A DNA stretch of 64,000 nt, taken from NCBI GenBank assembly GCA_023407175.1, contig JAEYMU010000056.1:1-64000 (forward strand). Reading direction: 5' to 3'. This document shows, piece by piece, positions 28,016 through 37,695 of the stretch (position 1 is the first letter of the stretch; each line of letters begins with the position of its first letter). The translations under genes were made by a program, and so were the position numbers. The notes under the pieces were generated by a model, which made no database searches, was not told the DNA's origin, and saw nothing but the letters and a program-made list of their open reading frames with translations. This stretch comes from Bacillota bacterium. GTDB taxonomy: Bacteria; Bacillota_A; Clostridia; Lachnospirales; Lachnospiraceae.

Positions 28016-31000
28016 TTACTTGACCGTAACCTTCTGCTTTACTTGAATTTTACCGTACCGGGCAATGACATAATCCGTTCCCGTCGTTTTGGCAACCGCT
28101 TTTCCACTCTTTTTGTCAATGACAACCACGGATTTTTCAGTGGTTGTAAAGGTGATTTTACCGGTGCTTACTCCGTAGCCGATTGCCGTATAGGTGAAGC
28201 TTTCCCCCTTCTTCAGGCTGCTCTTTGATTTAACCAGCTTTATATAAGCTTTCTTTACCGTAATGGTAAGCCTTAGGGTTTGTGTTGTGTCACCAGTTTT
28301 AATCGTTGCTGTTATGGTAGCCTTGCCCTTCTTAATTGCCGTTACCTTACCGTCTGCACCGACTGACGCCACCTCTGGATTAGAGGAGCTGTAGGTAACG
28401 GTTGGATACAGGCTGTCTTCCCTATCAAGCCCGCTTAAGCTGTCCGGTATGGAAAGCGTAAGCTGTGCCTGCGTATCGATATCTCCGTCGATATAAAGTG
28501 TCTTCTTGGAGGAGGTCAGCTGTATCTTATTCAGCTCCACCAGTAAAAGCTGCTTCTCATCCACCGCTATGGCGTAATCTGAGGCATGACTGAAGGAGAA
28601 TACGGCGTATCCCTCGGAGTCGATTCTTGCGGCATAGGCAAATTCCAGCTCTCCCGAATTAGGGTTGTAGTAGAAGAGATTTGCCATCTTTCCCGCCAGT
28701 CCGGCACCGACACACACTCTCAGGCTCGCGGTAAAGCCAAAGCTGCCTTCATGGGAAAGGTGCAGCTGCAGCACCTCTTCCGTGCTTTCGGCACCGTTTT
28801 GACCAAAAAGGTTCTCCAGGGCCTCCTGCGGAATCACTCCGCCGGTAAGCTCCGCGTTGAAATCAATAGCCTGCCACCCGGCAGCTCCCGGAGCCGTCAG
28901 ACTGCTGCCCCGGATATTCCACGAAAGAGTATCTCCCAGCTTAACCGTGACCGTGATATCCTTCCCGGCCGCTGCCTGCAGCAGCTGTGCCGGTATTACC
29001 GTAGTGCCGTTCAATTCAACAGTAAGCTCGCTGATGCCACCGCTTTGAATTGCCTTGACAGCCTCACTCCAGGCGGCCTCATTATTCTCTCCTATCTCAT
29101 AGACAGTCCCACCCTTGCCGTCTTCACTTTCCGGGCTTGTGCTTCCGGTGTCTGCAGGAGTGCTTCCTCCGCCTGAGGGTGTTCCGCCGTTATAGCTCCA
29201 TCTTGCATACACGGTTGTGTTTGCGGTGATTGCAGTATTCGCAAAATCAAATGCCGTTGTATAGGAACTGTTCGTATACCAGCCGCCAAAGGTATATCCC
29301 GTATACGCCGGGTCGGCGGGCCTTGAGGCCTTCTCTCCCAAGGCAATACTCTGATCAGCCACAGCGCTTCCCGCTCCCGTGTTAAAGCTTACCGTATAAT
29401 ACGTTGCTTCCGGAGCATTCTGCGTCCACTTCGCATACACGGTTGTATCCGCGGTGATTGCGGTATTCGCAAAGTCAAATACTGTTGTATAGGAATTGTT
29501 CGTATACCAGCCGCCGAAGGTATATCCCGTATAGGACGGGTCGGCAGGCCTTGAGGCCTTCTCTCCCGAGGCGATGCTCTGGCTGGTTACCGCACTTCCC
29601 GCTCCGGTACTAAAGCTTACCGTATAGCTTGTCGGCGCCGGGGGATTCTGCGTCCACTTCGCATATACAGTTGTATTTGCTGTGATTGCTGTATTCGCAA
29701 AGTCAAATACCGTCACATAGCTGCTGTCCGCATACCAGTCCGCGAAGGTATATCCCGTATTGGTCGGATCGGCGGGTCTTACCGCCTTCGCTCCGGAAAC
29801 AACGCTCTGGCTTGCCACAGCGCTTCCCGCTCCGGTGCTAAAGCTTACCGTATAATACGTTACTCCAGGGTCCTTCTGCGTCCACTTTGCATATAGGGTT
29901 ATATCCGAACTAATTCCGCCGTATACAAAGTCGAATACCGTTGTACAGGAACTTTCAATATACCAGCCTGCGAAGATATATCCCGCATAGGTCGGATCGG
30001 CGGGTCTTGAGACAACACCTGAATCATCAACGATCTGGCTTGCCACAGCGCTTCCCGCTCCGGTGTTAAAGCTTACTATATACCACGTTCCTTCCGAAGG
30101 CACAATGCTAAGATTTCCCTTCTCATGTACCACGTAATAACACATATCATAGAACGGATACAGTACCTCATCTGCCACAATATTAATCTCGGAGACTCCC
30201 ACTGTCAGGCTGTCAGTAACGGTCAGCGCCGCCCCAGCGTCTAAGCTTATTACATAATCTTTCGACTCCCCATAAGCAAACCCGCTGTAGCTGACTGTCG
30301 CGGCCGGAAGGGGCTCTCCCTGTCTGATTGTCTTATCATCCGCCTTTGCCGTAAGCTCCTTTTTTGCAATGATAAAAGGAAGAATTTGGGAGCCGGTATA
30401 CAGCTCACCCTCCGGTATGGACACCGTCAGGGTGTAGCTGCCGGGCAAGAACGGAGCATAATCATCGCTATCGTAACTAGTTCCGTCGCTGCATGTACCG
30501 GTATAATAATATTTCAGCGTGCCCGTGTAGGCTCCGGCGGACGGTGTGCCGGTATAGCCCGGGCCGTCCATTCCATATATGCTATCCTCCGCCGTGATTC
30601 CGGTAATCGTAACCGGAATGGGATCTACTGCAGTCTGCGTCAGGGTAAAGGTGCTGTCCTCATAATATTGATTGCCGATAATCGGAATCGTTATTGTCAG
30701 GGAGGCACCGGCAGGCCGGCTGGAAACCCACCATGCCAATTGCCCGTCCGCCAGGGCATTTACAAAGCCAAGCTCCCCTGAAGCAGATACTCCCTGATCG
30801 CTGTAGCTCATGCCGGAGGGCAATTCGGGCAGTAAATAGGTGAAACCCTTCTCATAATAGGAGACAGCATACAGCGTCTCGGTGAGCTGCCCCCCATAGA
30901 CCGCCTTCGTTATCGTGACCTTGGCCCGGGGGGTTCTTACGTCATTGCAGTCCGTGGCACGAAGGATGCAGTAATAGTAATAGGTCCCGGGAGCCTGATC

Positions 31001-32707
31001 CGCCGGAACCTCGAACGAATCACCGGTAGCCCCGGGTATCTCCTGTCCTGTAGCTGTGGCGGGTATATATTCATACCACTGGTAGGTCATGGCTGCCCCA
31101 TTCGTGGTCTCGGCAAATACCCCAAGCATTTCCGTCTCCCCATAGCCAAGGGTCACATCCACGGGCGGATCAATCAGGTTAATCTTATCTGTCCCGGTGT
31201 CCGGCGCCTGTCTTGTAACCGTCAGGGTATATACCTTCGATGCCGTGCCGTTCTCGGCGGTTACCTTAAGATACACCGTACTATCCCCCACCGCAAAGGA
31301 CATGTAAGGATCCGTTATTAAAGTGGTGCAGTTCTCATCCTGATACATCTTACAGTCGGCATACTCACTTACGGTCGGACCAATGTATCCACTCTCCACA
31401 TTATTAGCTACCTCCGCCGAAATCGTGCCTGTATCGGTACCGATCTCAATCACCGCCCCGTTCAGGCTGATCCCCGTAACATCACACGCACTGCTCTTCG
31501 CAATGACCGTAAGTGTTCCATTATACGGATATACATCATACAGCTTTGACGCTTCGTAGGTGAGCACAGTGTCATAGTTACAATAAATTGTGTAGCTGCC
31601 CGGGCTTGAGCTGTCGCTAACTTCATAGTATGTACTCGGATCAACCAAAATACAGCTAGCCGCCGTATCCGTTCCAAGAAAGCCGCTGTAGCTTATCACA
31701 GGCTTCGGAAGAGACTGCCCCTCCTTAACCGTAACAGCATTGATCTTTGCCCTGACCCCCTGCTTATAGATACTAAAGTCAAGATACATCGAGCCCGCAT
31801 ACTGCGGGTCATTCTCCGGAACCGAGATCACCAGGCGGTAGTTCCCCGGCAGCGACGGCGCGGTCGTGCTGTCATAAGCAGTATATAAGCGTCCGTAATA
31901 ATGGTATTCCAGACTGCCCACATAGCCACCGGAGACGGGTGTGCCAGAATAGCCGGCACAGGGCAGCCCCGAGTACGTAGAATTGGATGCGCCAACCTCT
32001 GTAATCCCCACAAGGGTCTTTGCCGGCAGCTCCACCGTCAGCGTGAAGCAGGCATCCTGATACCAATCACCTCCGGAGATTGCCAGCTCTATTACCGCGC
32101 TGCTGCCGGCAGCAGCAGCGTTTATCCCAAAGAGAATCACATATCTGCCGTCATAATGGGATATATAGCTATCTTGGATCAGACCGGCCTCATCGGTAAT
32201 TGTGCCGACCGTGTATGCCATATCGGACACAGGCAATACCGGGAGTTCGTAGGCATAGCCGCTCACCACATACACGGTTGCCTCGCTCATACCCTCATAA
32301 ACTGCCTTATTTATCGTGACTGTCGTGCTGCTGCTTGTTACAGTAGTGCAGCCCGCCGCACTAATCTCGCAGTAATACTCGTAATTGCCCGGAAGATAAT
32401 CCGGTATTATAAGCTGCTCCCGGCTGTTACCCAACGGCATAACATATCCGCTACCGCCTTCATGGTGTGCTTTATACCACTTATAGCTTAGCACATTGCC
32501 ATTCGTGGCATGCGCTTCCACCGAAAGCGTGGCATACTCCCCGCCGTAGGTCAACGTGGCACTGGCCTGCGGCGGGGTGTCAATCTCAATTGTCCCTGCC
32601 TCATCGGCATAGCATCTTTTTGCATCCGGCCCGCACACCATGGCAAACATCCATACCAGGCCAAGAAGCAGGAAAAGGCCGCCGGTTTTTCTAATGCTTT
32701 GTTTCAT
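28016..32707 (-). CDS. Large secreted or surface protein with Ig-like, MBG-like and InlB-type repeats
   Basis: The 1563-residue product starts with a signal peptide (MKQSIRKT then LFLLLGLVWMFAMVCG). Two copies of an Ig-like plus MBG-like block follow (about 36-400 and 505-860), separated by a cadherin-like beta-sandwich (about 402-505). Four InlB/Listeria-Bacteroides repeats of about 70-76 residues lie at about 868-1172 (core SFSTGAGSAV ... YTVFDFANTAITA). Two Big_2-like bacterial Ig domains end the protein (about 1395-1563). No LPXTG, SLH or choline-binding anchor is present. It is probably an adhesin or extracellular matrix protein, held by an unknown partner or released. It is co-transcribed with the DUF2442 gene, whose stop lies one base upstream. 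Confidence 0.85.
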   Translation of the reverse strand: MKQSIRKTGGLFLLLGLVWMFAMVCGPDAKRCYADEAGTIEIDTPPQASATLTYGGEYATLSVEAHATNGNVLSYKWYKAHHEGGSGYVMPLGNSREQLIIPDYLPGNYEYYCEISAAGCTTVTSSSTTVTINKAVYEGMSEATVYVVSGYAYELPVLPVSDMAYTVGTITDEAGLIQDSYISHYDGRYVILFGINAAAAGSSAVIELAISGGDWYQDACFTLTVELPAKTLVGITEVGASNSTYSGLPCAGYSGTPVSGGYVGSLEYHYYGRLYTAYDSTTAPSLPGNYRLVISVPENDPQYAGSMYLDFSIYKQGVRAKINAVTVKEGQSLPKPVISYSGFLGTDTAASCILVDPSTYYEVSDSSSPGSYTIYCNYDTVLTYEASKLYDVYPYNGTLTVIAKSSACDVTGISLNGAVIEIGTDTGTISAEVANNVESGYIGPTVSEYADCKMYQDENCTTLITDPYMSFAVGDSTVYLKVTAENGTASKVYTLTVTRQAPDTGTDKINLIDPPVDVTLGYGETEMLGVFAETTNGAAMTYQWYEYIPATATGQEIPGATGDSFEVPADQAPGTYYYYCILRATDCNDVRTPRAKVTITKAVYGGQLTETLYAVSYYEKGFTYLLPELPSGMSYSDQGVSASGELGFVNALADGQLAWWVSSRPAGASLTITIPIIGNQYYEDSTFTLTQTAVDPIPVTITGITAEDSIYGMDGPGYTGTPSAGAYTGTLKYYYTGTCSDGTSYDSDDYAPFLPGSYTLTVSIPEGELYTGSQILPFIIAKKELTAKADDKTIRQGEPLPAATVSYSGFAYGESKDYVISLDAGAALTVTDSLTVGVSEINIVADEVLYPFYDMCYYVVHEKGNLSIVPSEGTWYIVSFNTGAGSAVASQIVDDSGVVSRPADPTYAGYIFAGWYIESSCTTVFDFVYGGISSDITLYAKWTQKDPGVTYYTVSFSTGAGSAVASQSVVSGAKAVRPADPTNTGYTFADWYADSSYVTVFDFANTAITANTTVYAKWTQNPPAPTSYTVSFSTGAGSAVTSQSIASGEKASRPADPSYTGYTFGGWYTNNSYTTVFDFANTAITADTTVYAKWTQNAPEATYYTVSFNTGAGSAVADQSIALGEKASRPADPAYTGYTFGGWYTNSSYTTAFDFANTAITANTTVYARWSYNGGTPSGGGSTPADTGSTSPESEDGKGGTVYEIGENNEAAWSEAVKAIQSGGISELTVELNGTTVIPAQLLQAAAGKDITVTVKLGDTLSWNIRGSSLTAPGAAGWQAIDFNAELTGGVIPQEALENLFGQNGAESTEEVLQLHLSHEGSFGFTASLRVCVGAGLAGKMANLFYYNPNSGELEFAYAARIDSEGYAVFSFSHASDYAIAVDEKQLLLVELNKIQLTSSKKTLYIDGDIDTQAQLTLSIPDSLSGLDREDSLYPTVTYSSSNPEVASVGADGKVTAIKKGKATITATIKTGDTTQTLRLTITVKKAYIKLVKSKSSLKKGESFTYTAIGYGVSTGKITFTTTEKSVVVIDKKSGKAVAKTTGTDYVIARYGKIQVKQKVTVK

Positions 32708-32708
32708 T

Positions 32709-33008
32709 TTACATATCCTCCTTAATTAAGTCTTCGGCTTCGGCCGGCAGCGGCCGGCCCTTCTCATAGCTCTCCTGCTCTCTTAGCAGCGTCAGGATCT
32801 CCTCCAGTGTAAGGCTCGGGCCGTCCCTCCAGTGGACTCCCCCGCCGTCCGTCCGTGGCTTCGGAAGCAGCGGCAGCCCTCTTAGCGTCTCATAGTCCGG
32901 GCTGCCATACAGCAGCGGACCGATATCCAGCAGAATCAGGTTCCCGTTGCTTAGCTCGATATCCAGCGTCCGGTTATCCAGCGTATCCACACGGATGATT
33001 TGAAGCAT
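32709..33008 (-). CDS. DUF2442 family protein
   Basis: The 99-residue cytosolic protein carries the DUF2442 pattern: a short beta-rich N-terminus on a VDTLDNRTLDIELSNG core, an acidic C-terminus and the HWRDGPSLTLEEIL segment. Members are small, often linked to regulation or toxin-antitoxin modules; no function is fixed. The ribosome binding site AAAGGAGG sets the start at 33008. It precedes the giant surface-protein gene directly and may act in its expression. Confidence 0.75.
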   Translation of the reverse strand: MLQIIRVDTLDNRTLDIELSNGNLILLDIGPLLYGSPDYETLRGLPLLPKPRTDGGGVHWRDGPSLTLEEILTLLREQESYEKGRPLPAEAEDLIKEDM

Positions 33009-33269
33009 ATTCCGCCTCCTTTCAAGAATTGAATATTCCGCTAATTGCAAAACAATATAAGCCGCTATATTTTACGAGCTTTGCAATCATCCGATTAAGT
33101 ATTTCGATTTGATGCTTCCACACCGTATTCAGGATATCAGAGGGACAGGCCGGGAGTGGGGAGAATAACAAATTTGTTACCGGACCTTTTTCACACTTTA
33201 CCTGTGAAGGGGGTTATGGTAAGCTATGGGTATTGATCAGTCTCTTTCGGAAAGGTGGGAATAACGAAT
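33009..33269. other. Divergent regulatory region with three inverted repeats
   Basis: Between the DUF2442/surface-protein operon and the response-regulator gene lie ATTGCAAA/TTTGCAAT arms (33044-33051, 33080-33087) around an AATATA/TATATT pair, a perfect palindrome TAACAAATTTGTTA (33166-33179), and TTCACA-N7-TGTGAA (33190-33208). Any could be an operator for the response regulator. I see no convincing paired promoter boxes; TTAATC and TAAAAT with 18 bases between is the best minus-strand guess. Confidence 0.4.
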
Positions 33270-33968
33270 ATGACAAGAAAAGCCAGAATACTGCTTGTTG
33301 AGGATGAATCGGATGTGCTCCATGTGAACGAACAATACCTGCTTCAAAGGGGCTATGAGGTCCACTGTGCGGATACCCTCCGCAAGGCCCGTAACCTGAT
33401 CTGGGAATACCCTCCCGATTTAATCCTGCTGGATGTCCTGCTGCCGGACGGCTCAGGCTTCGAGCTCTGTGAAAGCATAAGAAAAAATTCCGCCGCCCCG
33501 GTGATTTTTCTGACCTGTATGGGACATACGGAACATATAGTTAACGGTCTCTCCCTTGGCGGGGATGATTATATTGTTAAGCCCTACAGCTTTGAGGTGC
33601 TGGAGGCCCGGATTGCCGCACAGCTTCGCCGCCGCGGCATTGGCTCCGGCCTGCTGGAGCTGCCTCCCCTAAGTGTCAGCCTCACCTCCGGCAGCGTTCG
33701 GCTAAGCGGTGAGGAAATCCCGTTAAACCGCAAGGAATTCCAGCTTCTGGTCTATCTGATGGAAAACCGCGGCCAGGAGCTTAGCCAGGCACAAATCTAC
33801 CGGGCAGTCTGGGAGTCCCCGCCGGATACCATGGGCAATACGGTCAAGATGACCATCTCCCGTCTGCGCCAGAAGCTTAGGCTGGAGGAGACGGGCTGCT
33901 TCGAGCTGTCCACCACAACAAGCCAGGGCTATATGTTTCTTCGGACCGGCTATCCGGCAGGCTTATAA
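33270..33968 (+). CDS. OmpR/PhoB family response regulator
   Basis: The 232-residue product has a receiver domain with the acidic pocket (LLVEDES), phospho-acceptor Asp55 (LILLDVLLP) and conserved Lys in YIVKPY, then a C-terminal winged helix (about 130-230). I start it at 33270, with AAGGTGGG about 12 bases upstream; the GTG at 33255 would overlap that site. It faces the histidine kinase gene and is divergent from the surface-protein operon, which is a plausible target. Confidence 0.9.
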   Translation: MTRKARILLVEDESDVLHVNEQYLLQRGYEVHCADTLRKARNLIWEYPPDLILLDVLLPDGSGFELCESIRKNSAAPVIFLTCMGHTEHIVNGLSLGGDDYIVKPYSFEVLEARIAAQLRRRGIGSGLLELPPLSVSLTSGSVRLSGEEIPLNRKEFQLLVYLMENRGQELSQAQIYRAVWESPPDTMGNTVKMTISRLRQKLRLEETGCFELSTTTSQGYMFLRTGYPAGL

Positions 33969-33981
33969 GAGCAGAAAAAGA

Positions 33982-34027
33982 GAGCTGATATAAGCATTGG
34001 TCCATGGACCTGTGCTTATATCAGCTC
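33982..34027 (-). terminator. Hairpin terminator between the convergent two-component genes
   Basis: A perfect 15-bp stem (GAGCTGATATAAGCA / TGCTTATATCAGCTC) encloses a GGTCCATGGACC palindrome. On the minus strand it is followed by TCTTTTTC, so it should end the histidine kinase transcript; the kinase stop codon lies inside the stem. It may also stop plus-strand transcription, but there the T run is missing. Confidence 0.6.
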
Positions 34028-36160
34028 CTCTGACAAGGGGATGGTAAAGATGACTGTGGTTCCCGTACCCGGCTCACTTTCGACGGTTATGTTCCCGCCG
34101 TGCTCCCTTATGATATGCCGGCATACATACAGCCCCAGTCCCGTACCGGTTTCCCTGGGACTGCCCGGCTTTTCCCTGTGATTATCCATACTGCTCTCCG
34201 GGCCTTCCATACTGTCTTTCCGTCCATCTGCACCTCCCTTCGGGCCATCGGTGCCGTTTCCCCATCCGTCTGCACTGTTATGTTCTCCGGAGAAGCCCGA
34301 ATAATAGCGCTCAAACAAGTGCTCTGCTCTTTCCTTATCCATACCGCTTCCTGTATCGGTGATCAGCACCGCGGCAAATTCTCCTCTTCTTTCTGTATTG
34401 ACTGTAATCTTCCCCTCACGGGTATGCCTTGCGGCGTTGCTGATCAAATTCACCAGTACCTGGGTAATCCGGTCGGCATCACAAAAAACGGTGAGCTCTC
34501 CCATATAGGGATGGAATTCCAGCCGGTTCCCGTTTTTTGAAAACACCGGATAATAGGTATCCAGAGTATACTGGAGGATACCGGTAAGCCGGCAGGGCTT
34601 ACGGATGATATCCAGCCGGTTTTCCTCAATACGGGTAGCATCCAGAACCTGCGATACCATCATAGCCAGCCGGTCCGCTTCGGATTCGATCAGCTTCAGA
34701 TGCTTTCCGGCCTCTTTTGTATCCTCCCTTCCCTCCAGCGTGCTGCAGGTAAACTGGGCATAGCTGCTGATTACTGTCAGCGGAGTTTTCAGCTCATGGG
34801 ATACATTCCCCATAAGCTCTGTCTTCATACGGTTGATTTTTTCCAGCGCCTCCTTCTCCCGCTCCAGCTTTCTTTCCTCCTCCCGCGCCTGTGCAAGAAT
34901 ACGGTTATTCATAAGAAACAGCGATACCGTCTGGGCCAGTACAAATACCAGCATGGCAGCCTCGGACACGGAGTCCTTAACCAGCTGTGAGGGGAGCATA
35001 TACATCAGGATATCGCTGACTGCGGCAAGATAGAATACGGCAATACCGTACAGGGATACCGCCTGCTCCGCCGTAGGCCGGGACATAACCCGGAACAGTC
35101 CTGTGACTCCGGTAATAATACAAAGGATCAGTATTACCTGATAATATTTCAATACCGAGGTATAGAAGATGGAATCTCCCAGCAGGCACAGGCCGTAAAG
35201 AGCGGAAGCGGCAAGCACAATAAACCTGATGATCCGCCAGAAGCGCCCCGTTAACAGCTGTCCTAGATAAAGTGTCAAAAACACGGTAATCAGCACAACA
35301 CTTAGATATTCCAGGACAAAGGATACTCCTCCGCTTAAAAAGGGCAGCTCTGTCCAGGCCTGGCTCTGTATGCACTCTCTCACGGCCATGGCAATACAGG
35401 CGAGTGAAAAATACAAGGTCATGGAAGCTGCCCTGTTCATAAAGAAAAGAATCAGCAGCAGTGCCGCTGCGCCAAGTAATCCCCCTATAATAAAAAAGCC
35501 CCGGGTTTCTGATGAAAAGCCCGCATCAAAGCCCTTGACTGCCTTATTAAGATAAAGGGTTGCGAGCTTTGCTCCCTGATATTTATAATGATAGAATTGA
35601 GAGCTTTGAAGAATAATATCCATTTTTCCGTCCCGGGCGGTACCGTAGCAGACCAGATTATTTTCTCCGATTTCAGTGGCCTGCTTCGTGGTTCCGGGAC
35701 TTCCCGACTGTCCGGCAAGCCCGCCGTTTATGTATGCCTTCATTGCATGCCTTCCGTGAACCTTAAAGGTCAGGGTATATACCTGGCCGTCGTCCGGTAC
35801 CTCCACCAGAAATCGCTGCGTCAGATAATCAGCCTTGTATTCCAGCAATTGATCCGCAGCTTCCGGCCGGACTAAATCAATGGTATCAGGGGTCAGAAGA
35901 GCACCTGGATAGTACTGCGTACCCGGCGGCAGGCTGATCAGCAGTCTGTCCCAGTCCGTAATCCCGGTCAAATTATAGCTTCCGTCTTTCTGAAGCACCT
36001 CAGTATTTCTTGCGCCAGAGCTTACTGCCACATTACCTATTCTGACCAGAAGCATAAGCACAGCGGTTGTAAGTACTGCCGCCGCCAGTATATATCTTAT
36101 CCGAATCCGGTATTTCTTCTCTCCCGTCATAAGCCGAGTTGATTTTTCCGTACTCCCCAT
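34016..36160 (-). CDS. Sensor histidine kinase, 7TM type, with an inserted ATP lid
   Basis: The 714-residue kinase has an N-terminal membrane helix (about 22-42), an extracellular beta-rich sensor (about 45-215, 7TMR-DISM-like), seven membrane helices (about 220-415), a coiled coil, a dimerisation domain with His455 (NVSHELKTPL) and an ATPase domain with N-box (NLISNAARH, about 571-579), DTGSGM and GTGLGL. Between the F-box and the GTGLGL box, residues about 623-669 are a Gly/Asp/Ser/Asn-rich low-complexity insert, where most kinases have only 10-15 residues. It converges on the response regulator gene, an uncommon layout for a pair; they are still the likeliest partners. Confidence 0.88.
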   Translation of the reverse strand: MGSTEKSTRLMTGEKKYRIRIRYILAAAVLTTAVLMLLVRIGNVAVSSGARNTEVLQKDGSYNLTGITDWDRLLISLPPGTQYYPGALLTPDTIDLVRPEAADQLLEYKADYLTQRFLVEVPDDGQVYTLTFKVHGRHAMKAYINGGLAGQSGSPGTTKQATEIGENNLVCYGTARDGKMDIILQSSQFYHYKYQGAKLATLYLNKAVKGFDAGFSSETRGFFIIGGLLGAAALLLILFFMNRAASMTLYFSLACIAMAVRECIQSQAWTELPFLSGGVSFVLEYLSVVLITVFLTLYLGQLLTGRFWRIIRFIVLAASALYGLCLLGDSIFYTSVLKYYQVILILCIITGVTGLFRVMSRPTAEQAVSLYGIAVFYLAAVSDILMYMLPSQLVKDSVSEAAMLVFVLAQTVSLFLMNNRILAQAREEERKLEREKEALEKINRMKTELMGNVSHELKTPLTVISSYAQFTCSTLEGREDTKEAGKHLKLIESEADRLAMMVSQVLDATRIEENRLDIIRKPCRLTGILQYTLDTYYPVFSKNGNRLEFHPYMGELTVFCDADRITQVLVNLISNAARHTREGKITVNTERRGEFAAVLITDTGSGMDKERAEHLFERYYSGFSGEHNSADGWGNGTDGPKGGADGRKDSMEGPESSMDNHREKPGSPRETGTGLGLYVCRHIIREHGGNITVESEPGTGTTVIFTIPLSEELI

Positions 36161-36241
36161 AGAATTAACCTCCTGATATGATTTTCTCCGGGTGACACGC
36201 TCCGGCGGATCCCCATACCCTTCCGGATTTTATTAACACAA

Positions 36242-36562
36242 TTAGGGCACATAGGGCATCCATAGATGCTTCTCAAGATCAATTCTGCCGTTTTCCTTAA
36301 AGGTAATTCCTTCCTGCTCAAGTAGGGAGCGCTGCAGCTGCTCTCCTCCGAATACCTGTCCGGGCGCCATTTCACCCTTCCTGTTAACCACTCTGTGGCA
36401 GGGAAGGTTAAGCTCCTCTGGTGCCTGGCTCATTGCATAGCCTGCCATACGGGGTGCATTCGGCCTGCCTGCCATCCAGGCAAGCTGCCCATAGGTAGCT
36501 ACACAGCCCTCTGGGATATCGGCCACTATCTCATATATTCTCTGACAAAAGCTTGAATGGTT
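36242..36562 (-). CDS. Short MGMT/ATL-type alkylated-DNA binding protein
   Basis: This 106-residue protein consists only of the DNA-binding domain of O6-methylguanine methyltransferase. It keeps the reactive-site motif as PCHRVV, with Cys, and not the PWHR of alkyltransferase-like proteins that only bind DNA. YGQLAWMAGRPNAPRMAG is the recognition helix region. It may be a real methyltransferase or a sensor that hands lesions to excision repair. I chose the ATG at 36562, which has GGAAGG just upstream, over one nine codons earlier. It lies 81 bases after the kinase gene start region and is on the same strand. Confidence 0.8.
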   Translation of the reverse strand, partial: NHSSFCQRIYEIVADIPEGCVATYGQLAWMAGRPNAPRMAGYAMSQAPEELNLPCHRVVNRKGEMAPGQVFGGEQLQRSLLEQEGITFKENGRIDLEKHLWMPYVP

Positions 36563-36611
36563 CATCCTTTCCTTCCTTTCAGTACACACTCTAAAGGCAG
36601 GCAGTATCGGC

Positions 36612-36642
36612 CTTAATAAAAATAAAGTCAGAAAGCCCTGAC
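36612..36642 (-). terminator. Weak terminator after the fructan operon
   Basis: On the minus strand a GTCAG-GGCTTT-CTGAC hairpin (36642-36627) is followed by TTTATTTTTATT. The stem has only five pairs, so strength is uncertain. It follows the fructokinase stop codon by about 65 bases. Confidence 0.4.
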
Positions 36643-36706
36643 ACTTAATCTATGTATTAACCTTAAGTATATTTTGTAAGTTAAGAAAAGGCAATAAGAA
36701 TTTGTT

Positions 36707-37669
36707 TCATCTGGATTTTAATAAACGCTCTACTTCTTCCCTTCGGGGCATTACACGCAGTGCTCCCTTGCGTGCCGTAACCAGAGCTGCCGCCGCATTC
36801 GCCCATACAAGCATGTCCTCAAGTCTCTCTCTCGTAAGGTTCGTGAGGCCATATTCCAGTACAAAATGGAGAATGCAGCCCATAAAGGTATCACCGGCCC
36901 CGGTGGTGTCCACTGTCTTTTTTTGTACAAAGGCATCTGCTTCCACCAGCATGTTCTGATAGTAGGCACGGCTTCCCTCTTTTCCCAGAGTGACCAATAT
37001 TAACGGAATGGGATAATTGCGCCTGATCTTTTTAACTCCTTCCATATAATCCTTCATTCCGGTAAACCATTGAAGCTCTTCTCCTGATATCTTCAATATC
37101 TGGCAGTGAGCCAGCCCATACTGTACCTGTCTTTTTGCTGCCTCAAGTGAATTCCATAGCGGTGGACGCAGATTTGGATCAAAGGAGATCAGGGCCCCTG
37201 CTTCTACAGCAAGCTGTACTGCCCTCTTTGTTGCCCTGCGCACTCCCGCATGCGTCATGGATAGGGTTCCAAAATGAAATATTCGGCTGTTTTTCAAAAG
37301 CTCCTGAGGTATCTCTGTTTCTTCTAACAGCATATCCGCCCCCGGCTCCCGGTAAAAGGAAAAGTCCCGGTCTCCGTCCTTTCGCCGGTGTACAAAGGCC
37401 AGAGTGGTAGGTACCCTCCCTGATTTCTGAAGATAAGCTGTCTCAATTCCTGCTTCTTGCAGAGCTGCCTCCAGCTGCTGTCCGAATATATCCCTTCCCA
37501 CCTTACCTACAAAGGCAGTTTTATGTCCAAGTCCAGCAAGAATGGCCAGAACATTACAGGGAGCACCTCCCGGATTTGCTTCGTAGAGGGGATTTCCCTG
37601 ACGGCTGCTGCCATTAACGGTAAAATCAATCAGAAGCTCTCCCAGCGCTGTCACATCATACTTTTTCAT
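36707..37669 (-). CDS. PfkB family carbohydrate kinase, probable fructokinase
   Basis: The 320-residue sugar kinase has the ribokinase-fold N-terminal motif NPGGAPCNVLAILAGLG and the C-terminal ATP/catalytic motif DTTGAGDTFMGC with the base Asp. The GGAPxNVA form and operon context fit bacterial fructokinases (ATP + fructose to fructose 6-phosphate), which feeds glycolysis. It is the last gene of the fructan operon, 26 bases after GH172. Confidence 0.9.
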   Translation of the reverse strand: MKKYDVTALGELLIDFTVNGSSRQGNPLYEANPGGAPCNVLAILAGLGHKTAFVGKVGRDIFGQQLEAALQEAGIETAYLQKSGRVPTTLAFVHRRKDGDRDFSFYREPGADMLLEETEIPQELLKNSRIFHFGTLSMTHAGVRRATKRAVQLAVEAGALISFDPNLRPPLWNSLEAAKRQVQYGLAHCQILKISGEELQWFTGMKDYMEGVKKIRRNYPIPLILVTLGKEGSRAYYQNMLVEADAFVQKKTVDTTGAGDTFMGCILHFVLEYGLTNLTRERLEDMLVWANAAAALVTARKGALRVMPRREEVERLLKSR

Positions 37670-37695
37670 ATTCTTTCATCCTCCTTCCTCCCCGC

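Noticed and set aside
29190..30100. CRISPR-like array
   Set aside because: The repeats are about 200 bases, in frame, and encode InlB-type protein repeats.
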